A stretch of DNA of 64,000 nt from Muribaculum gordoncarteri (GTDB taxonomy: Bacteria > Bacteroidota > Bacteroidia > Bacteroidales > Muribaculaceae): the NCBI RefSeq assembly GCF_004803695.1, contig NZ_CP039393.1:930001-994000 (forward strand), in the 5' to 3' direction. The position numbers and the translations under genes are program-made. The notes under the pieces are model-generated. The model had not been told where the DNA came from. It saw nothing but the letters and a program-made list of their open reading frames with translations, and searched no databases. This document shows, piece by piece, positions 34,582 through 44,189 of the stretch. The first letter of the stretch is position 1. Each line of letters opens with the position of its first letter.

Positions 34582-36720
34582 GTGTCGTGTCTGCTGATGT
34601 GCGACCTCCATGCTTCGGGCAACGCCTCACCCCGACAAATTAGCCTCGCTCCCGCCGACTCGGTGAATGTTGACAGCATAAAGCCCGCCGTGTCGCTCGA
34701 TGAGGTAACGGTCGAGGCAAGCACGATAAGCCACCGAGGGACTCGCGACTCCTATATGATAACACAGGATATGAAGCGGGGACTCAGGACGGCCGGCGAG
34801 CTACTGATGCGGGTCAACGGGGCTTTCTACAACCCGGTGAGCCATGATCTCACCTATCTCGGGTCGAGCAACATCGTGCTCCTCGTCGACAGCATTGAGC
34901 GCGGAGCCGACTACATAAAGCGGCAGTCGCCCAACCGCTTCGACCGCATCGATGTGGTGCACCAGCCCACGGGAAAGTACTCGGGCTACGACGCGCTCAT
35001 CAACTTCCACACGCGCCCCACCTACCGTGGCTCCGAGTTCAACATCGGTGGCAACACGTGGATACGCCCCGACGGTGTAAACGGACGGGGAAGGGACTTC
35101 AACAAGACGAGTCCGTGGGCCGACTTCACCTACACCGAGGATAAGTGGAACGTGCAGGCCGACGCCTCATGGCAATGGGAACAGTCGGGAATGTCGACCT
35201 ACACCACCAGGACATTCCCGCTCAACAACTACGAGGAGCGCATGCTTGAGCAGGACCCCAGGGATCCCACCGACTTGATGCGCCGCCGCAGTCTGGCTCT
35301 CGAAACTGCTGTCGACTACCGCATAAACGACAGGCACATAGTGTCGGCGCTGGTTGGCGTAAGCACCACCGGTTTCGACCGCACGCTTAAAAGCCGAATG
35401 GTCACCGGCAACATCAACTCGGTGCTGCGCGACACCATCGGACACATATCGCGGTTGATTGAGAACAACTACCTCGGATGGGCGTTCGGAATATATCACC
35501 GTGGCCTTGTGGGCAAGTGGAACATAAACACCTCGCTCACCTACAACACATCGGCATGGGACTACAAGCGCAACGTGTCGCGCACGAGCGGATACTCGGT
35601 CGACGACCTGCGCCGCAAAAGCTCCGATTATTTTTGGGGCAACTTCAGCGCCTACCGAACGCTCTTTGGCGGCAAGGCGGGACTCGACCTGTCGGAAACA
35701 TTGCTTTCGATGGACTACAAGGAGAAGCGCCTCGGCACCGATATCGTGTTAAGCAACAACTCGGTGATAAGCAGCACAACCTACGCATCGCTGCAGTACT
35801 TCCCGTCAAACAAGCTGTCGCTGACCGCCAATGTCGGAGTGTTTGTGTACCACAACAGCGAGGGCGACACCCACACGACGAGCGTAAAGCCGCGACTTCA
35901 GGCCAACGCATTCTGGCGCCCGAGCAAGAAGTTTGTGACACAGCTGGTGTATAGTGCAAGCTCGTCGAGCCCCAACCTCATACAGATGTCGGGCTACGGT
36001 CAGTTCACCGATTCGCTGGAGTACCAGTCGGGCAATCCGTCGCTGAAGGCCACCACCACCCACAGCGTCATGCTCAACCTCACGTTCTTCAGCTCGCTCA
36101 CGCTGTCGACTACATTCACCCACGGCGACGGCTCCATCTACGACATCACCGAGGCTGCCTACATGAACGGAACTTCCGGCGAGCGCATTCCCTATGCCGT
36201 CACCATTCCCGAAAATGGACATTTCAACCAGTGGAAGTTCCGCATCAACTACAACAAGAGGTTCTCCGACAGGGTGGAGAGTGCACTGGCCGGGTCGCTC
36301 ACCGGAACCACGGCGCGTTACATGAACTACCGACGCGAGAAGTGGATTCCCACAGCCGACTGGTACATGATCTACCGCGTGGCCCCTATAGCGATGGACT
36401 GTGTACTCAGCTACGGAATAATCGGAAGCAGCACTATCACTCCTCAGTCGCGCTATTGGGAGTTGCGCGACGGATTCGGATTAGCCCTGCAGAAGAACTT
36501 CCTTAACAACCGACTGCAGTTATCGGTATTGTGGAGCCCCGACATACACTTCATGCCGGGCAAGGCACACACCTATCGCTACTCGCCCGCGCTCAACACC
36601 GTGGGATGGAGCGATGCGAATTTCCGCTCCAACAACATGATAAATTTCTACATAGCCTACCGGCTTGCCCGGGGCAAAAAGGTGCGCAACTACAAACATC
36701 AGACACATATAGTTGAATAA
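34582..36720 (+). CDS. TonB-dependent receptor-like outer-membrane protein; signal peptide interrupted by a stop codon
   Basis: The longest open stretch (712 codons) starts at GTG 34582. The natural start is ATG 34537: MKNSSLLLII, then TGA (34567-34569), then FSFIVSCLLMCDLHASG in the same frame, together a good signal peptide. From 34582 alone the signal lacks its positively charged start. Mature protein: plug-like region (VTVEASTISHRGTRDSYMIT, VLLVDSIERGADYI, IDVVHQPTGKYSGYDALINF at about 35-145), then a large barrel ending FYIAYRLARGKKVRNY. It would import a ligand in a TonB-dependent way if made. Coding sequence is markedly GC-rich compared with the flanks. Without read-through or restart it is a pseudogene. 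Confidence 0.75.
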   Translation: MSCLLMCDLHASGNASPRQISLAPADSVNVDSIKPAVSLDEVTVEASTISHRGTRDSYMITQDMKRGLRTAGELLMRVNGAFYNPVSHDLTYLGSSNIVLLVDSIERGADYIKRQSPNRFDRIDVVHQPTGKYSGYDALINFHTRPTYRGSEFNIGGNTWIRPDGVNGRGRDFNKTSPWADFTYTEDKWNVQADASWQWEQSGMSTYTTRTFPLNNYEERMLEQDPRDPTDLMRRRSLALETAVDYRINDRHIVSALVGVSTTGFDRTLKSRMVTGNINSVLRDTIGHISRLIENNYLGWAFGIYHRGLVGKWNINTSLTYNTSAWDYKRNVSRTSGYSVDDLRRKSSDYFWGNFSAYRTLFGGKAGLDLSETLLSMDYKEKRLGTDIVLSNNSVISSTTYASLQYFPSNKLSLTANVGVFVYHNSEGDTHTTSVKPRLQANAFWRPSKKFVTQLVYSASSSSPNLIQMSGYGQFTDSLEYQSGNPSLKATTTHSVMLNLTFFSSLTLSTTFTHGDGSIYDITEAAYMNGTSGERIPYAVTIPENGHFNQWKFRINYNKRFSDRVESALAGSLTGTTARYMNYRREKWIPTADWYMIYRVAPIAMDCVLSYGIIGSSTITPQSRYWELRDGFGLALQKNFLNNRLQLSVLWSPDIHFMPGKAHTYRYSPALNTVGWSDANFRSNNMINFYIAYRLARGKKVRNYKHQTHIVE

Positions 36721-36725
36721 TGTTG

Positions 36726-36759
36726 TTGTCGATGCAACCTATCTTGGTTGCATCGACAA
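36726..36759 (+). terminator. Rho-independent terminator after the receptor gene
   Basis: A perfect 14-bp stem (36726-36739 with 36746-36759), 6-base loop, then seven T. Confidence 0.92.
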
Positions 36760-36804
36760 TTTTTTTATGCTGTTCCGAAATTTTTTGGGTGTATAAAATG
36801 AAAC

Positions 36805-36862
36805 GTAGGGACGGGGTGACAAATGATGATATTGATGCGGACGCGATGTATCGCGTCCCTAC
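36805..36862. repeat. Palindromic miniature element (GTAGGGAC … GTCCCTAC)
   Basis: The outer arms GTAGGGAC (36805-36812) and GTCCCTAC (36855-36862) are inverted. The right part is a self-complementary GGACGCGAT-gt-ATCGCGTCC (36839-36858). No ORF. It resembles the widespread 'GTAGGGACGCGAT' dispersed repeat of bacterial intergenic regions. Confidence 0.55.
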
Positions 36863-36876
36863 CGGGGGAAAATAAA

Positions 36877-36900
36877 AAAGGCTCGCGAAAGCGAGCCTTT
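36877..36900 (-). terminator. Rho-independent terminator of tRNA-Cys
   Basis: A 10-bp stem (36877-36886 with 36891-36900) with a GAAA/TTTC tetraloop. On the minus strand it is followed by a T-rich run. Confidence 0.85.
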
Positions 36901-36901
36901 G

Positions 36902-36972
36902 AGGTTCCTAGCAGATTCGAACTGCTGTAAACGGTTTTGCAGACCGGCGCCTAACCACTCGGCCAAGGAACC
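36902..36972 (-). tRNA. tRNA-Cys (anticodon GCA)
   Basis: Read on the minus strand, a complete cloverleaf of 71 bases: acceptor GGTTCCT/AGGAACC, D arm GGCCGAGTGGTTAGGC, anticodon loop CTGCAAA (anticodon GCA) closed by CCGGT/ACCG pairing, and T arm AGCAGTTCGAATCTGCT. The discriminator is U73, as expected for Cys. CCA is not encoded. Confidence 0.97.
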
Positions 36973-37057
36973 TTGTTGCGGTTAGCGAGTGCAAATTTAC
37001 AATCAATTTTTCAGATGTGCAAATGCGCAATGTAAAAAATTTGAGATAAAAATATCC

Positions 37058-38338
37058 TTATTCCTCTACTGTGCTTGAAATCTGATGCTTAGGCAATGCG
37101 CGGATCTGTTCTATTGCGAGAATCAGTGCGGTCATTGATGCCCTTACTATCACACGTTGACGGTTGCCGGGGAAGTGATGGCTCATGCTGATAATGCCTC
37201 CGGGGGTCTTTACGGCTATGCAAACGGTGCCTACGGGCTTTTTGTCGCTTCCTCCCGACGGTCCGGCTATTCCCGAGGTTGCAATGGCGCAATCCGACTT
37301 CATTGCCTGGCAGGCGCCTATCACCATCTGCTCGACAACTTCGCGGCTCACAGCTCCGCACTCCTCAAGAGTCTGTGCCGATACTCCGAGTATGTTGCGC
37401 TTCACATCGTTGCTGTAGGCGACCACACCACCGTTGAAGACTGCCGAACTTCCCGGAACCGAGGTGAGCAGGTGGGCAATGTTGCCACCCGTACAGCTTT
37501 CGGCGGTTGACAGTGTGAGGCCGTGCGCTTTGAGCTCGAGCAGCAGTATTTCCTCGACTGGTACATCGTCGTCAAATAGCACGTTGTCGCCCAGCATTTT
37601 CACGAGATGGTTGTGATAATGGTTGATTTCGCTTATCAGCAGAGCCTTGTCCTGATGCTGTCCGTCGATGCGCAGCCTTACAAGGCCGGGCTTGGGGAGA
37701 TATGCGAGGTGAAGGAACGGAGGCAGCGACTCCTCCCAGTCGGCAATTTTCATGGCAAGCAGCGACTCGCTGTAGCCTACCACCATTAGCGTGCGATGTT
37801 CGATGGCCGTATTGGTCGGGAATTTCTCAATCAACATTGGCAGAACCGCAGCGTCGAGCATTTCGCGTGTTTCAAAGGGCACTCCCGGCATCGACACGAG
37901 AACCTTTCCGTTGCGCTCCCACCACATTATGGGTGCTGTGCCCACGATGTTTTGGATGACATTGCACGATGACGGAACGATGGCCTGACGCGCTGTAAGG
38001 TCGTTGAGCACCAGGCCGCGGTCGGCGATAACCTGCTTTACGTTTTCAAGCACATCGGGATTCTCGACCATCTCGCCTCCGAAGTATTGGCACAGTGTGG
38101 TTTTGGTTATGTCGTCCTTTGTCGGGCCGAGGCCGCCGGTGGTTATTACGATGTCGCTTGTTTCAAATGCGCGATCGATGGCGCGTTTTATTTCATCGGC
38201 ATCGTCGGCAACGACCTGCACATCGTTGACTTTCCATCCGAGCGGATTTATGCGTCGTGCAATGTCGCCTGAATTGGTGTCGATAACTTGCCCTATAAGG
38301 AGCTCGTCGCCTATGGCTATGATTGAAATGTTCATCAT
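37058..38338 (-). CDS. cinA: CinA family protein (competence/damage-inducible; NMN amidohydrolase)
   Basis: The protein has 426 residues. The N-terminal MoCF-like domain (ISIIAIGDELLIGQVIDTN, TTGGLGPTKDD) is followed by a C-terminal amidohydrolase domain (STAESCTGGNIAHLLTSVPG, ATSGIAGPSGGS). It recycles nicotinamide mononucleotide to nicotinate mononucleotide and cleaves ADP-ribose-type compounds. It lies 16 bases after tsaD. The Met at residue 2 (38335) is an equal alternative start. Confidence 0.95.
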   Translation of the reverse strand: MMNISIIAIGDELLIGQVIDTNSGDIARRINPLGWKVNDVQVVADDADEIKRAIDRAFETSDIVITTGGLGPTKDDITKTTLCQYFGGEMVENPDVLENVKQVIADRGLVLNDLTARQAIVPSSCNVIQNIVGTAPIMWWERNGKVLVSMPGVPFETREMLDAAVLPMLIEKFPTNTAIEHRTLMVVGYSESLLAMKIADWEESLPPFLHLAYLPKPGLVRLRIDGQHQDKALLISEINHYHNHLVKMLGDNVLFDDDVPVEEILLLELKAHGLTLSTAESCTGGNIAHLLTSVPGSSAVFNGGVVAYSNDVKRNILGVSAQTLEECGAVSREVVEQMVIGACQAMKSDCAIATSGIAGPSGGSDKKPVGTVCIAVKTPGGIISMSHHFPGNRQRVIVRASMTALILAIEQIRALPKHQISSTVEE

Positions 38339-38354
38339 TTATGTCGGTTTTGGT

Positions 38355-39371
38355 TTATATCTTTACTCGGGCGTAGGGAGCCTCGTCGTAGTTGCAGAAA
38401 ATTCCGTCAAGGTATTTGAAGTGTCCGGCTATGGCCACCATTGCGGCATTGTCGGTGGTGAATGTGCGTTGAGGGATGAATGCGGTCAGGTTACGTGCCT
38501 CGCAGTAGTCGGCCACGGCTTTTCGCACTCCTGAATTGGCCGACACGCCTCCACCTATGGCTACGGTCTTCACTCCGGTCATGTCGACTGCTTTGCGCAG
38601 CTTGTCGAGGAGAATCTCTATTATTGTCGATTGAAGCGATGCGGCCAGGTCGGCTTTGTTTTTCTCGATGAAGTCGGGGTCGAGCTTGATGTTGTCGCGC
38701 AGTGTGTATAGAAACGATGTCTTCAGCCCGCTGAAGCTATAATCGAGGCCTGCGATGTGCGGCTTGGCAAATTTGAATCGCTTGGGATCGCCTTCGGCTG
38801 CAAGGCGGTCGATGTGCGGTCCGCCGGGATAGGGGAGTCCCATGACCTTGGCGCACTTGTCGAATGCCTCACCGGCGGCATCGTCGATTGTCTGTCCGAG
38901 CACTTCCATGTCCGACGGACTTTTGACCAGTATTATCTGGGAGTTGCCTCCCGAAATCAACAGGCATATATATGGAAATTCGGGAACTACATCGTCGGGC
39001 TCGGTGCGGATGAAGTGTGACAACACATGACCGTGCAGATGATTCACATCGATGATGGGAACTCCGAGTCCGAGCGACAGACCCTTGGCAAATGAAGTAC
39101 CCACAAGGAGCGAGCCTAACAAACCGGGACCGCGGGTGAACGCAATAGCCGACAGATCGTGCTTGTCGATTCCGGCCCGCTTGATGGCTGTGTCGACTAC
39201 CGGCACGATGTTCTGCTGGTGGGCGCGGGATGCGAGTTCGGGCACCACGCCGCCATACTCTTCATGTACTTTCTGGCTTGCTATTACGTTGCTTAACAGG
39301 ATTCCGTCGCGTATTACCGCTGCTGAGGTGTCGTCGCATGACGATTCTATTCCAAGGATGATTATGCTCAT
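38355..39371 (-). CDS. tsaD: tRNA N6-threonylcarbamoyladenosine transferase TsaD
   Basis: Universal t6A modification enzyme. The protein has 338 residues. The ASKHA start is GIESSCDDTSAAV (about 6-18), and the iron site is in NHLHGHVLSHF (about 110-120). SGGNSQIILV (about 138) and the C-terminal GGGVSANSG (about 273) complete the nucleotide pocket. It is the first gene of a tsaD-cinA pair with its own promoter. Confidence 0.97.
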   Translation of the reverse strand: MSIIILGIESSCDDTSAAVIRDGILLSNVIASQKVHEEYGGVVPELASRAHQQNIVPVVDTAIKRAGIDKHDLSAIAFTRGPGLLGSLLVGTSFAKGLSLGLGVPIIDVNHLHGHVLSHFIRTEPDDVVPEFPYICLLISGGNSQIILVKSPSDMEVLGQTIDDAAGEAFDKCAKVMGLPYPGGPHIDRLAAEGDPKRFKFAKPHIAGLDYSFSGLKTSFLYTLRDNIKLDPDFIEKNKADLAASLQSTIIEILLDKLRKAVDMTGVKTVAIGGGVSANSGVRKAVADYCEARNLTAFIPQRTFTTDNAAMVAIAGHFKYLDGIFCNYDEAPYARVKI

Positions 39372-39396
39372 GTTATAATAACCAAAATTCAGGATG

Positions 39397-39427
39397 CAAA
39401 GTTATTTATTTGCTCAATTATTTCAAA
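39397..39427 (-). promoter_or_regulatory. Bacteroidetes-type promoter for tsaD-cinA
   Basis: On the minus strand, TTTG (39424-39427) and TAACTTTG (39397-39404) are 19 bases apart. Confidence 0.68.
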
Positions 39428-39497
39428 ACAATTGAGTGCAACTATTGCGGGTCGACAAATGTATTTGCCTGTGACTTGTGAATTTGTTGGCCTTTTA

Positions 39498-39529
39498 TTG
39501 GCATTTTAGCGCGTTTTTGTGTAAGTTTG
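39498..39529 (+). promoter_or_regulatory. Bacteroidetes-type promoter for tamB
   Basis: TTG (39498-39500) and TAAGTTTG (39522-39529) are 21 bases apart, upstream of the ATG at 39552. Confidence 0.58.
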
Positions 39530-39551
39530 CAGTGATTTTCAGTGATTTTTA

Positions 39552-42500
39552 ATGACTCGATTATATAAGGTAATACGTACTATTATCGTAAGCGTTCTGG
39601 CGGTAGTCATCCTTGTGCCTGCGATGCTATATTTAGTGCTGTCGTTACCGTCGGTGCAAAAACATATATGTCACATAGGAGAGCGTGAGCTTACGCAGCT
39701 TCTCGGAGCCAACGTGAGCATAGGCTCGGTGAACATAAGTCCGTTCAACAAGTTGGCGGCAAATGACGTGACTGTTGAGGTGGCACCCGGCGACACGGCA
39801 TTGCGCGTAAAGCGACTTGGCGCCGGTATAATGCTTGGCAAGCTTATTTTTGACGGCAGAGTTGTAATCTCGTTTGCCGAGCTGATTGGTGTCGATGCGC
39901 GTCTGTCGCGCGACTCGTCAAACGCTCCGCTTAACATACAGCCGATTATCGACCGACTGAACCCACCGAAGAATGACGATAACCCTACATTCTACGACCT
40001 GCGCATCAATAACATAGTCATACGCCAGGGCGCTGTGTCGTATGATGTCATTAACGCCGAACGTAAACCCGGCCGGACTCTCGACTTCAACCATCTGCGG
40101 GTCTATGACATAAAGGCCGACATACTGCTTCCTCGAATTAAAAATGACGATTACTCGGTTGACCTCAAGCGTCTTGCCCTTGCCGAGCGTTCGGGGTTGC
40201 GCATCGAGTCGCTCAAGGGAAAATTCCTTGTGTCGGACTTGGGAATAAAGGTCGATGACTTTGCTCTTGTCATGCCGTCGTCGGAACTCCGGTTAGGTGA
40301 GCTTTCGGTGCAATATGACGGATGGCAGGACTTGAAGTCGCGATTGCTCGGCATTCCCTTCAACCTGTCGATTCTTGAAGGCTCGCACATCTCACCCAAA
40401 GACTTTTCGCCGCTTGTGTCGGCACTGGCTCCTCTTGATATGCCGGTGTCAATTTATGCCGACATCGACGGCCCTGTCGATTCCATAGTCGTGAATCGAT
40501 TCATGCTGAATGCGGCCGACAACAGCTTGAAAGCAAATATTGTGGGCGGTGTAGCCGGGTTGCCCCGTGTCGATTCGCTCACGATCGACTTCCCGGTGTT
40601 TGATGTCACGGCCTACGGCTCCGATGTGCTTGATTTGGCAAGTGCATTCAAGCCGCTGAGCCCCAAGCTTGCCGAGATTATACTGAATATCGGTAATTTC
40701 AATATGCGCGGAGCATTCAACGGCTATCCGGGATATGCCGCATTTGACGGTACGGCTGCTACATCGCTCGGCACTCTTGACATCAATGCCGATTACGAGC
40801 ATCTTGACGAACACGGTTCGCCGTGCGTTAACGCAGAGGTGGTTACCGAAAATTTCTCATTGGGCGAGTTGATAGGCAAGCGTGACATAGGCACCATAGG
40901 CCTTAACGTTAAGGCTCACGCCGATTTTACCAAAAAGGGTGTTTCAGGCACTCTTGACGGTGTAATAGGGCGGTTCATTTACAAAGGCTACACTTACGAC
41001 GATGTAGAGATGTCGTTGTCGCTTGATGACAAGCTGCTTGGCGGTACATTGATTTCACGTGACGAAAACATCGACATGCAGATTGCCGGAAGCATGGATT
41101 TCGTAAAGGACAATTACTCCTGCGACCTGCACGCCGATATAAATCGCATCAATCCCCACGCCTTGAATCTTACTCCGGCCTATGACGGATACAACCTTTC
41201 ATGCGTCGTAACGGCATCGTTGAACGGCGCCGATGTCGAGAGCATGGACGGTGACATAAACTTGCGTGACTTCAGTTTTGTGAACGAGTCGGATAACGGA
41301 ATAAGGCTTTCCGACTTCGCGCTTGAGGCATCGGGCTCTACATCACCGCAATTCATCGACATAAAGTCGGATGTTATTGACGGCCGCATCGAAGGCCACT
41401 ATCGATTTAAGGACATAGTGCCGGTGGGCCGTGGTATAATGCGCAATGTGTTCCCTGTGTTTTTTGCCGAGGAAACCACAAAATCGACCAAGCGTACAAA
41501 GTCGCGGAAATCTAAGAAAGAGGAGCCAGCGTCACTTGACATGAGGCTCAATCTCGAGTTGAAGGAGAATGAAACCACTGCCGAGTGGCTTAACTTTTTC
41601 CGCTCTCCGGTAAGAATATTGCATCCCGTGACGGTTGCGGGAATGATAGATTCGCGTGACACCACCATTACACTTGACATCGATGCTCCTTATCTGATGC
41701 AGAAGGATAAGTTCATCGACAACACCGCGCTGCGTGTCGATGTAAGAGGTCGTGAACATGACGCCGACTTATACTTCACAACGTTATATCCCACCAAAAA
41801 GGGCAATGCCTCCATAACGCTGGAAGGATCGGCTCATGAGGACCGTGCCGATGTGGCATTGAACTGGAGCATTGACCGCAGCCGTCTGTTCAAGGGTGCC
41901 GTGGAGCTGTCGTCGCTATTCACCCGTGACGAAGAGGGTGGACTTGTAACCGACATTGCCATAAATCCCAGCGAGATGGTGTTTAACGACACGATATGGA
42001 GCGTGCATCCGTCATCGATCAACGTGCATGACAAGTATGTCGCCGTTAACGGATTTGATGTAAGCCGTGACAAGCAATACATAAAAATCGACGGCGTAGC
42101 ATCGGATAACGATGACGACGAGGTGTGTCTTCAGCTGCTCGATGTCAACCTTGACTATATATTTGAAACTCTTGACATAGGAAACGCCATGTTTGGCGGC
42201 ATTGCTACAGGTAAGTTCTACGCCTCAAATCTTTTCAGCAAGGAGCCGCATCTGCGCACTCCGGGACTGCACGTGGAGCGCATCAGCTACAATCAGGCCA
42301 TGCTCGGCAATGCCGACATAGTGAGCGAGTGGGACAATGCCACACGCGGTGTGGCTATAAAGGCCGAGATAAAGCAGCCCAACGGTCGAAGCTCCTATAT
42401 CGACGGTGCCATATTCCCGCTAAACGACTCGCTTGACTTCCACTTCTCGGCCGATAAGATAGATGTGAGGTTCATGCGTCCGTTCATGGAGGCGTTTACA

Positions 42501-44189
42501 TCCGATGTAAGCGGTTACGCTTCGGGAAAGGCGCGTCTATACGGTACATTCAAGTATATCGACATGGTGGGCGAGGTCTATGCCGAGGATCTTAAGCTGA
42601 AGCTCGACTTTGTGAATACCTACTACTCATGCACCGATTCAATTCATCTTACTCCCGGACGAATCGACTTCCATGATGTCGTGTTGAAGGATATATTCGG
42701 CAATAAGGCGCAGCTTAACGGATGGGTGACGCATGAGTGTTTCAAGAAACCGCGCTTTGAGTTCAGGGTGACCGATGCGCGTAACTTCCTGTGCTTTGAT
42801 GTCACCGAGCGCATAAGCCCCGACTGGTTTGGCCGCATTTTCTGTAACGGAGGAGCATTTGTAAAGGGAATCCCCGGCTTCATAGACATAAACGTGAACA
42901 TATCCACGGCGCCCAACTCTACGTTTACATTTGTGCTTTCGGATACGGAGGCGGCGGGCGAGTACACATTCCTCACGTTCCGCGACCGTGCCGAGCTTGA
43001 CGGTGACATAAAGTATGCCGGCGAGGATCCGCGCATAGCGGCAGTGAAGCGATTGAAGGATAGGCTGTCGAAGCGTAACGATGAGGAGGAGCAGGCGACG
43101 GTGTACCGAATGAATCTTCAGGTTGCCGCCAACCCCGACGGAGAGATGATACTTGTCATGGACCCGATAGGCGGCGACCGTATGCGTGCACGCGGTAACG
43201 GAAACCTCAGAATAGAGTATGAATCGGCCAACGACGAGATGAAGATGTTTGGTTCATACGCGCTCACCCAGGGAAGCTATAACTTCACGCTTCAGGATAT
43301 AATAATAAAGGACTTCACGATAAAGCCGGGCAGCTCGATAGCGTTCCATGGCGACCCGCTTGCGGCCACTCTTGACATTCAGGCGGTCTATTCGGTAAAC
43401 GCCAACCTCAGCGACCTTGACGAGTCGTTCCTACAGGACAAGGACCTGAACCGCACAAATGTTCCCGTGCATGCGCTGCTGAAGGTGTCGGGCGACATGC
43501 AGCAGCCCGACATAAGCTTCGACCTTGAATTTCCGACATTGACTCAGGACACCTATCGCAAGGTGAGGAGTATCGTGAGCACCGAGGACATGATGAACCG
43601 ACAGATAATATATCTGTTGGCGCTGAACCGCTTCTATACACCCGACTATATGGGTGCGACAACCAAGGGCAATGAGCTGGTATCGGTGGCATCGTCGACA
43701 ATATCGTCGCAATTGAGCTCGATGCTCGGTCAGCTTAGCGATAACTGGAGCATAGCTCCTAACTTCCGAAGCGACAAAGGCGATTTCAGCGATATGGAGG
43801 TCGATCTTGCGCTGTCGAGTTATCTGCTCAACAACCGACTGCTCTTCAACGGAAACTTCGGCTATCGCGACAAGGCACTTAACAATAACTCGTTTATCGG
43901 TGACTTTGATATAGAATATCTGCTCAATAAATCGGGAAATATACGCCTTAAAGCCTATAATCGCTACAACGACCAAAACTATTATGTGAAATCAGCGTTA
44001 ACAACACAGGGTGTAGGCATCATGTTCAAGCGTGATTTCGACAATATATTCTCGTTCCTTCGACGACTGAAGAAAAAGAACAACGACAAAGATGATGACA
44101 AGAAGGAGAGCGAGAACGAAAAGAACAGGAAGCTGCTTGAGCGCGAAGAGGTGACCGATACGCTTTTAATGATTGTCCCACGACAATGA
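39552..44189 (+). CDS. Translocation/assembly module TamB-like protein (AsmA/DUF490)
   Basis: The protein has 1545 residues. A single N-terminal membrane helix (IIVSVLAVVILVPAMLYLVL, about 10-29) anchors a very long beta-taco rod. The C-terminal DUF490/TamB domain is seen from about 1190 to 1480 (GNLRIEYESANDEMKMFGSY, GSYNFTLQDI). TamB-like proteins span the periplasm and help lipids or outer-membrane proteins to move. The protein ends in a Lys/Asp/Glu-rich tail (about 1505-1530). The stop codon lies in an inverted repeat CCACGACA/TGTCGTGG (44178-44185, 44194-44201). The gene downstream is a symporter 43 bases away. Confidence 0.9.
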   Translation: MTRLYKVIRTIIVSVLAVVILVPAMLYLVLSLPSVQKHICHIGERELTQLLGANVSIGSVNISPFNKLAANDVTVEVAPGDTALRVKRLGAGIMLGKLIFDGRVVISFAELIGVDARLSRDSSNAPLNIQPIIDRLNPPKNDDNPTFYDLRINNIVIRQGAVSYDVINAERKPGRTLDFNHLRVYDIKADILLPRIKNDDYSVDLKRLALAERSGLRIESLKGKFLVSDLGIKVDDFALVMPSSELRLGELSVQYDGWQDLKSRLLGIPFNLSILEGSHISPKDFSPLVSALAPLDMPVSIYADIDGPVDSIVVNRFMLNAADNSLKANIVGGVAGLPRVDSLTIDFPVFDVTAYGSDVLDLASAFKPLSPKLAEIILNIGNFNMRGAFNGYPGYAAFDGTAATSLGTLDINADYEHLDEHGSPCVNAEVVTENFSLGELIGKRDIGTIGLNVKAHADFTKKGVSGTLDGVIGRFIYKGYTYDDVEMSLSLDDKLLGGTLISRDENIDMQIAGSMDFVKDNYSCDLHADINRINPHALNLTPAYDGYNLSCVVTASLNGADVESMDGDINLRDFSFVNESDNGIRLSDFALEASGSTSPQFIDIKSDVIDGRIEGHYRFKDIVPVGRGIMRNVFPVFFAEETTKSTKRTKSRKSKKEEPASLDMRLNLELKENETTAEWLNFFRSPVRILHPVTVAGMIDSRDTTITLDIDAPYLMQKDKFIDNTALRVDVRGREHDADLYFTTLYPTKKGNASITLEGSAHEDRADVALNWSIDRSRLFKGAVELSSLFTRDEEGGLVTDIAINPSEMVFNDTIWSVHPSSINVHDKYVAVNGFDVSRDKQYIKIDGVASDNDDDEVCLQLLDVNLDYIFETLDIGNAMFGGIATGKFYASNLFSKEPHLRTPGLHVERISYNQAMLGNADIVSEWDNATRGVAIKAEIKQPNGRSSYIDGAIFPLNDSLDFHFSADKIDVRFMRPFMEAFTSDVSGYASGKARLYGTFKYIDMVGEVYAEDLKLKLDFVNTYYSCTDSIHLTPGRIDFHDVVLKDIFGNKAQLNGWVTHECFKKPRFEFRVTDARNFLCFDVTERISPDWFGRIFCNGGAFVKGIPGFIDINVNISTAPNSTFTFVLSDTEAAGEYTFLTFRDRAELDGDIKYAGEDPRIAAVKRLKDRLSKRNDEEEQATVYRMNLQVAANPDGEMILVMDPIGGDRMRARGNGNLRIEYESANDEMKMFGSYALTQGSYNFTLQDIIIKDFTIKPGSSIAFHGDPLAATLDIQAVYSVNANLSDLDESFLQDKDLNRTNVPVHALLKVSGDMQQPDISFDLEFPTLTQDTYRKVRSIVSTEDMMNRQIIYLLALNRFYTPDYMGATTKGNELVSVASSTISSQLSSMLGQLSDNWSIAPNFRSDKGDFSDMEVDLALSSYLLNNRLLFNGNFGYRDKALNNNSFIGDFDIEYLLNKSGNIRLKAYNRYNDQNYYVKSALTTQGVGIMFKRDFDNIFSFLRRLKKKNNDKDDDKKESENEKNRKLLEREEVTDTLLMIVPRQ

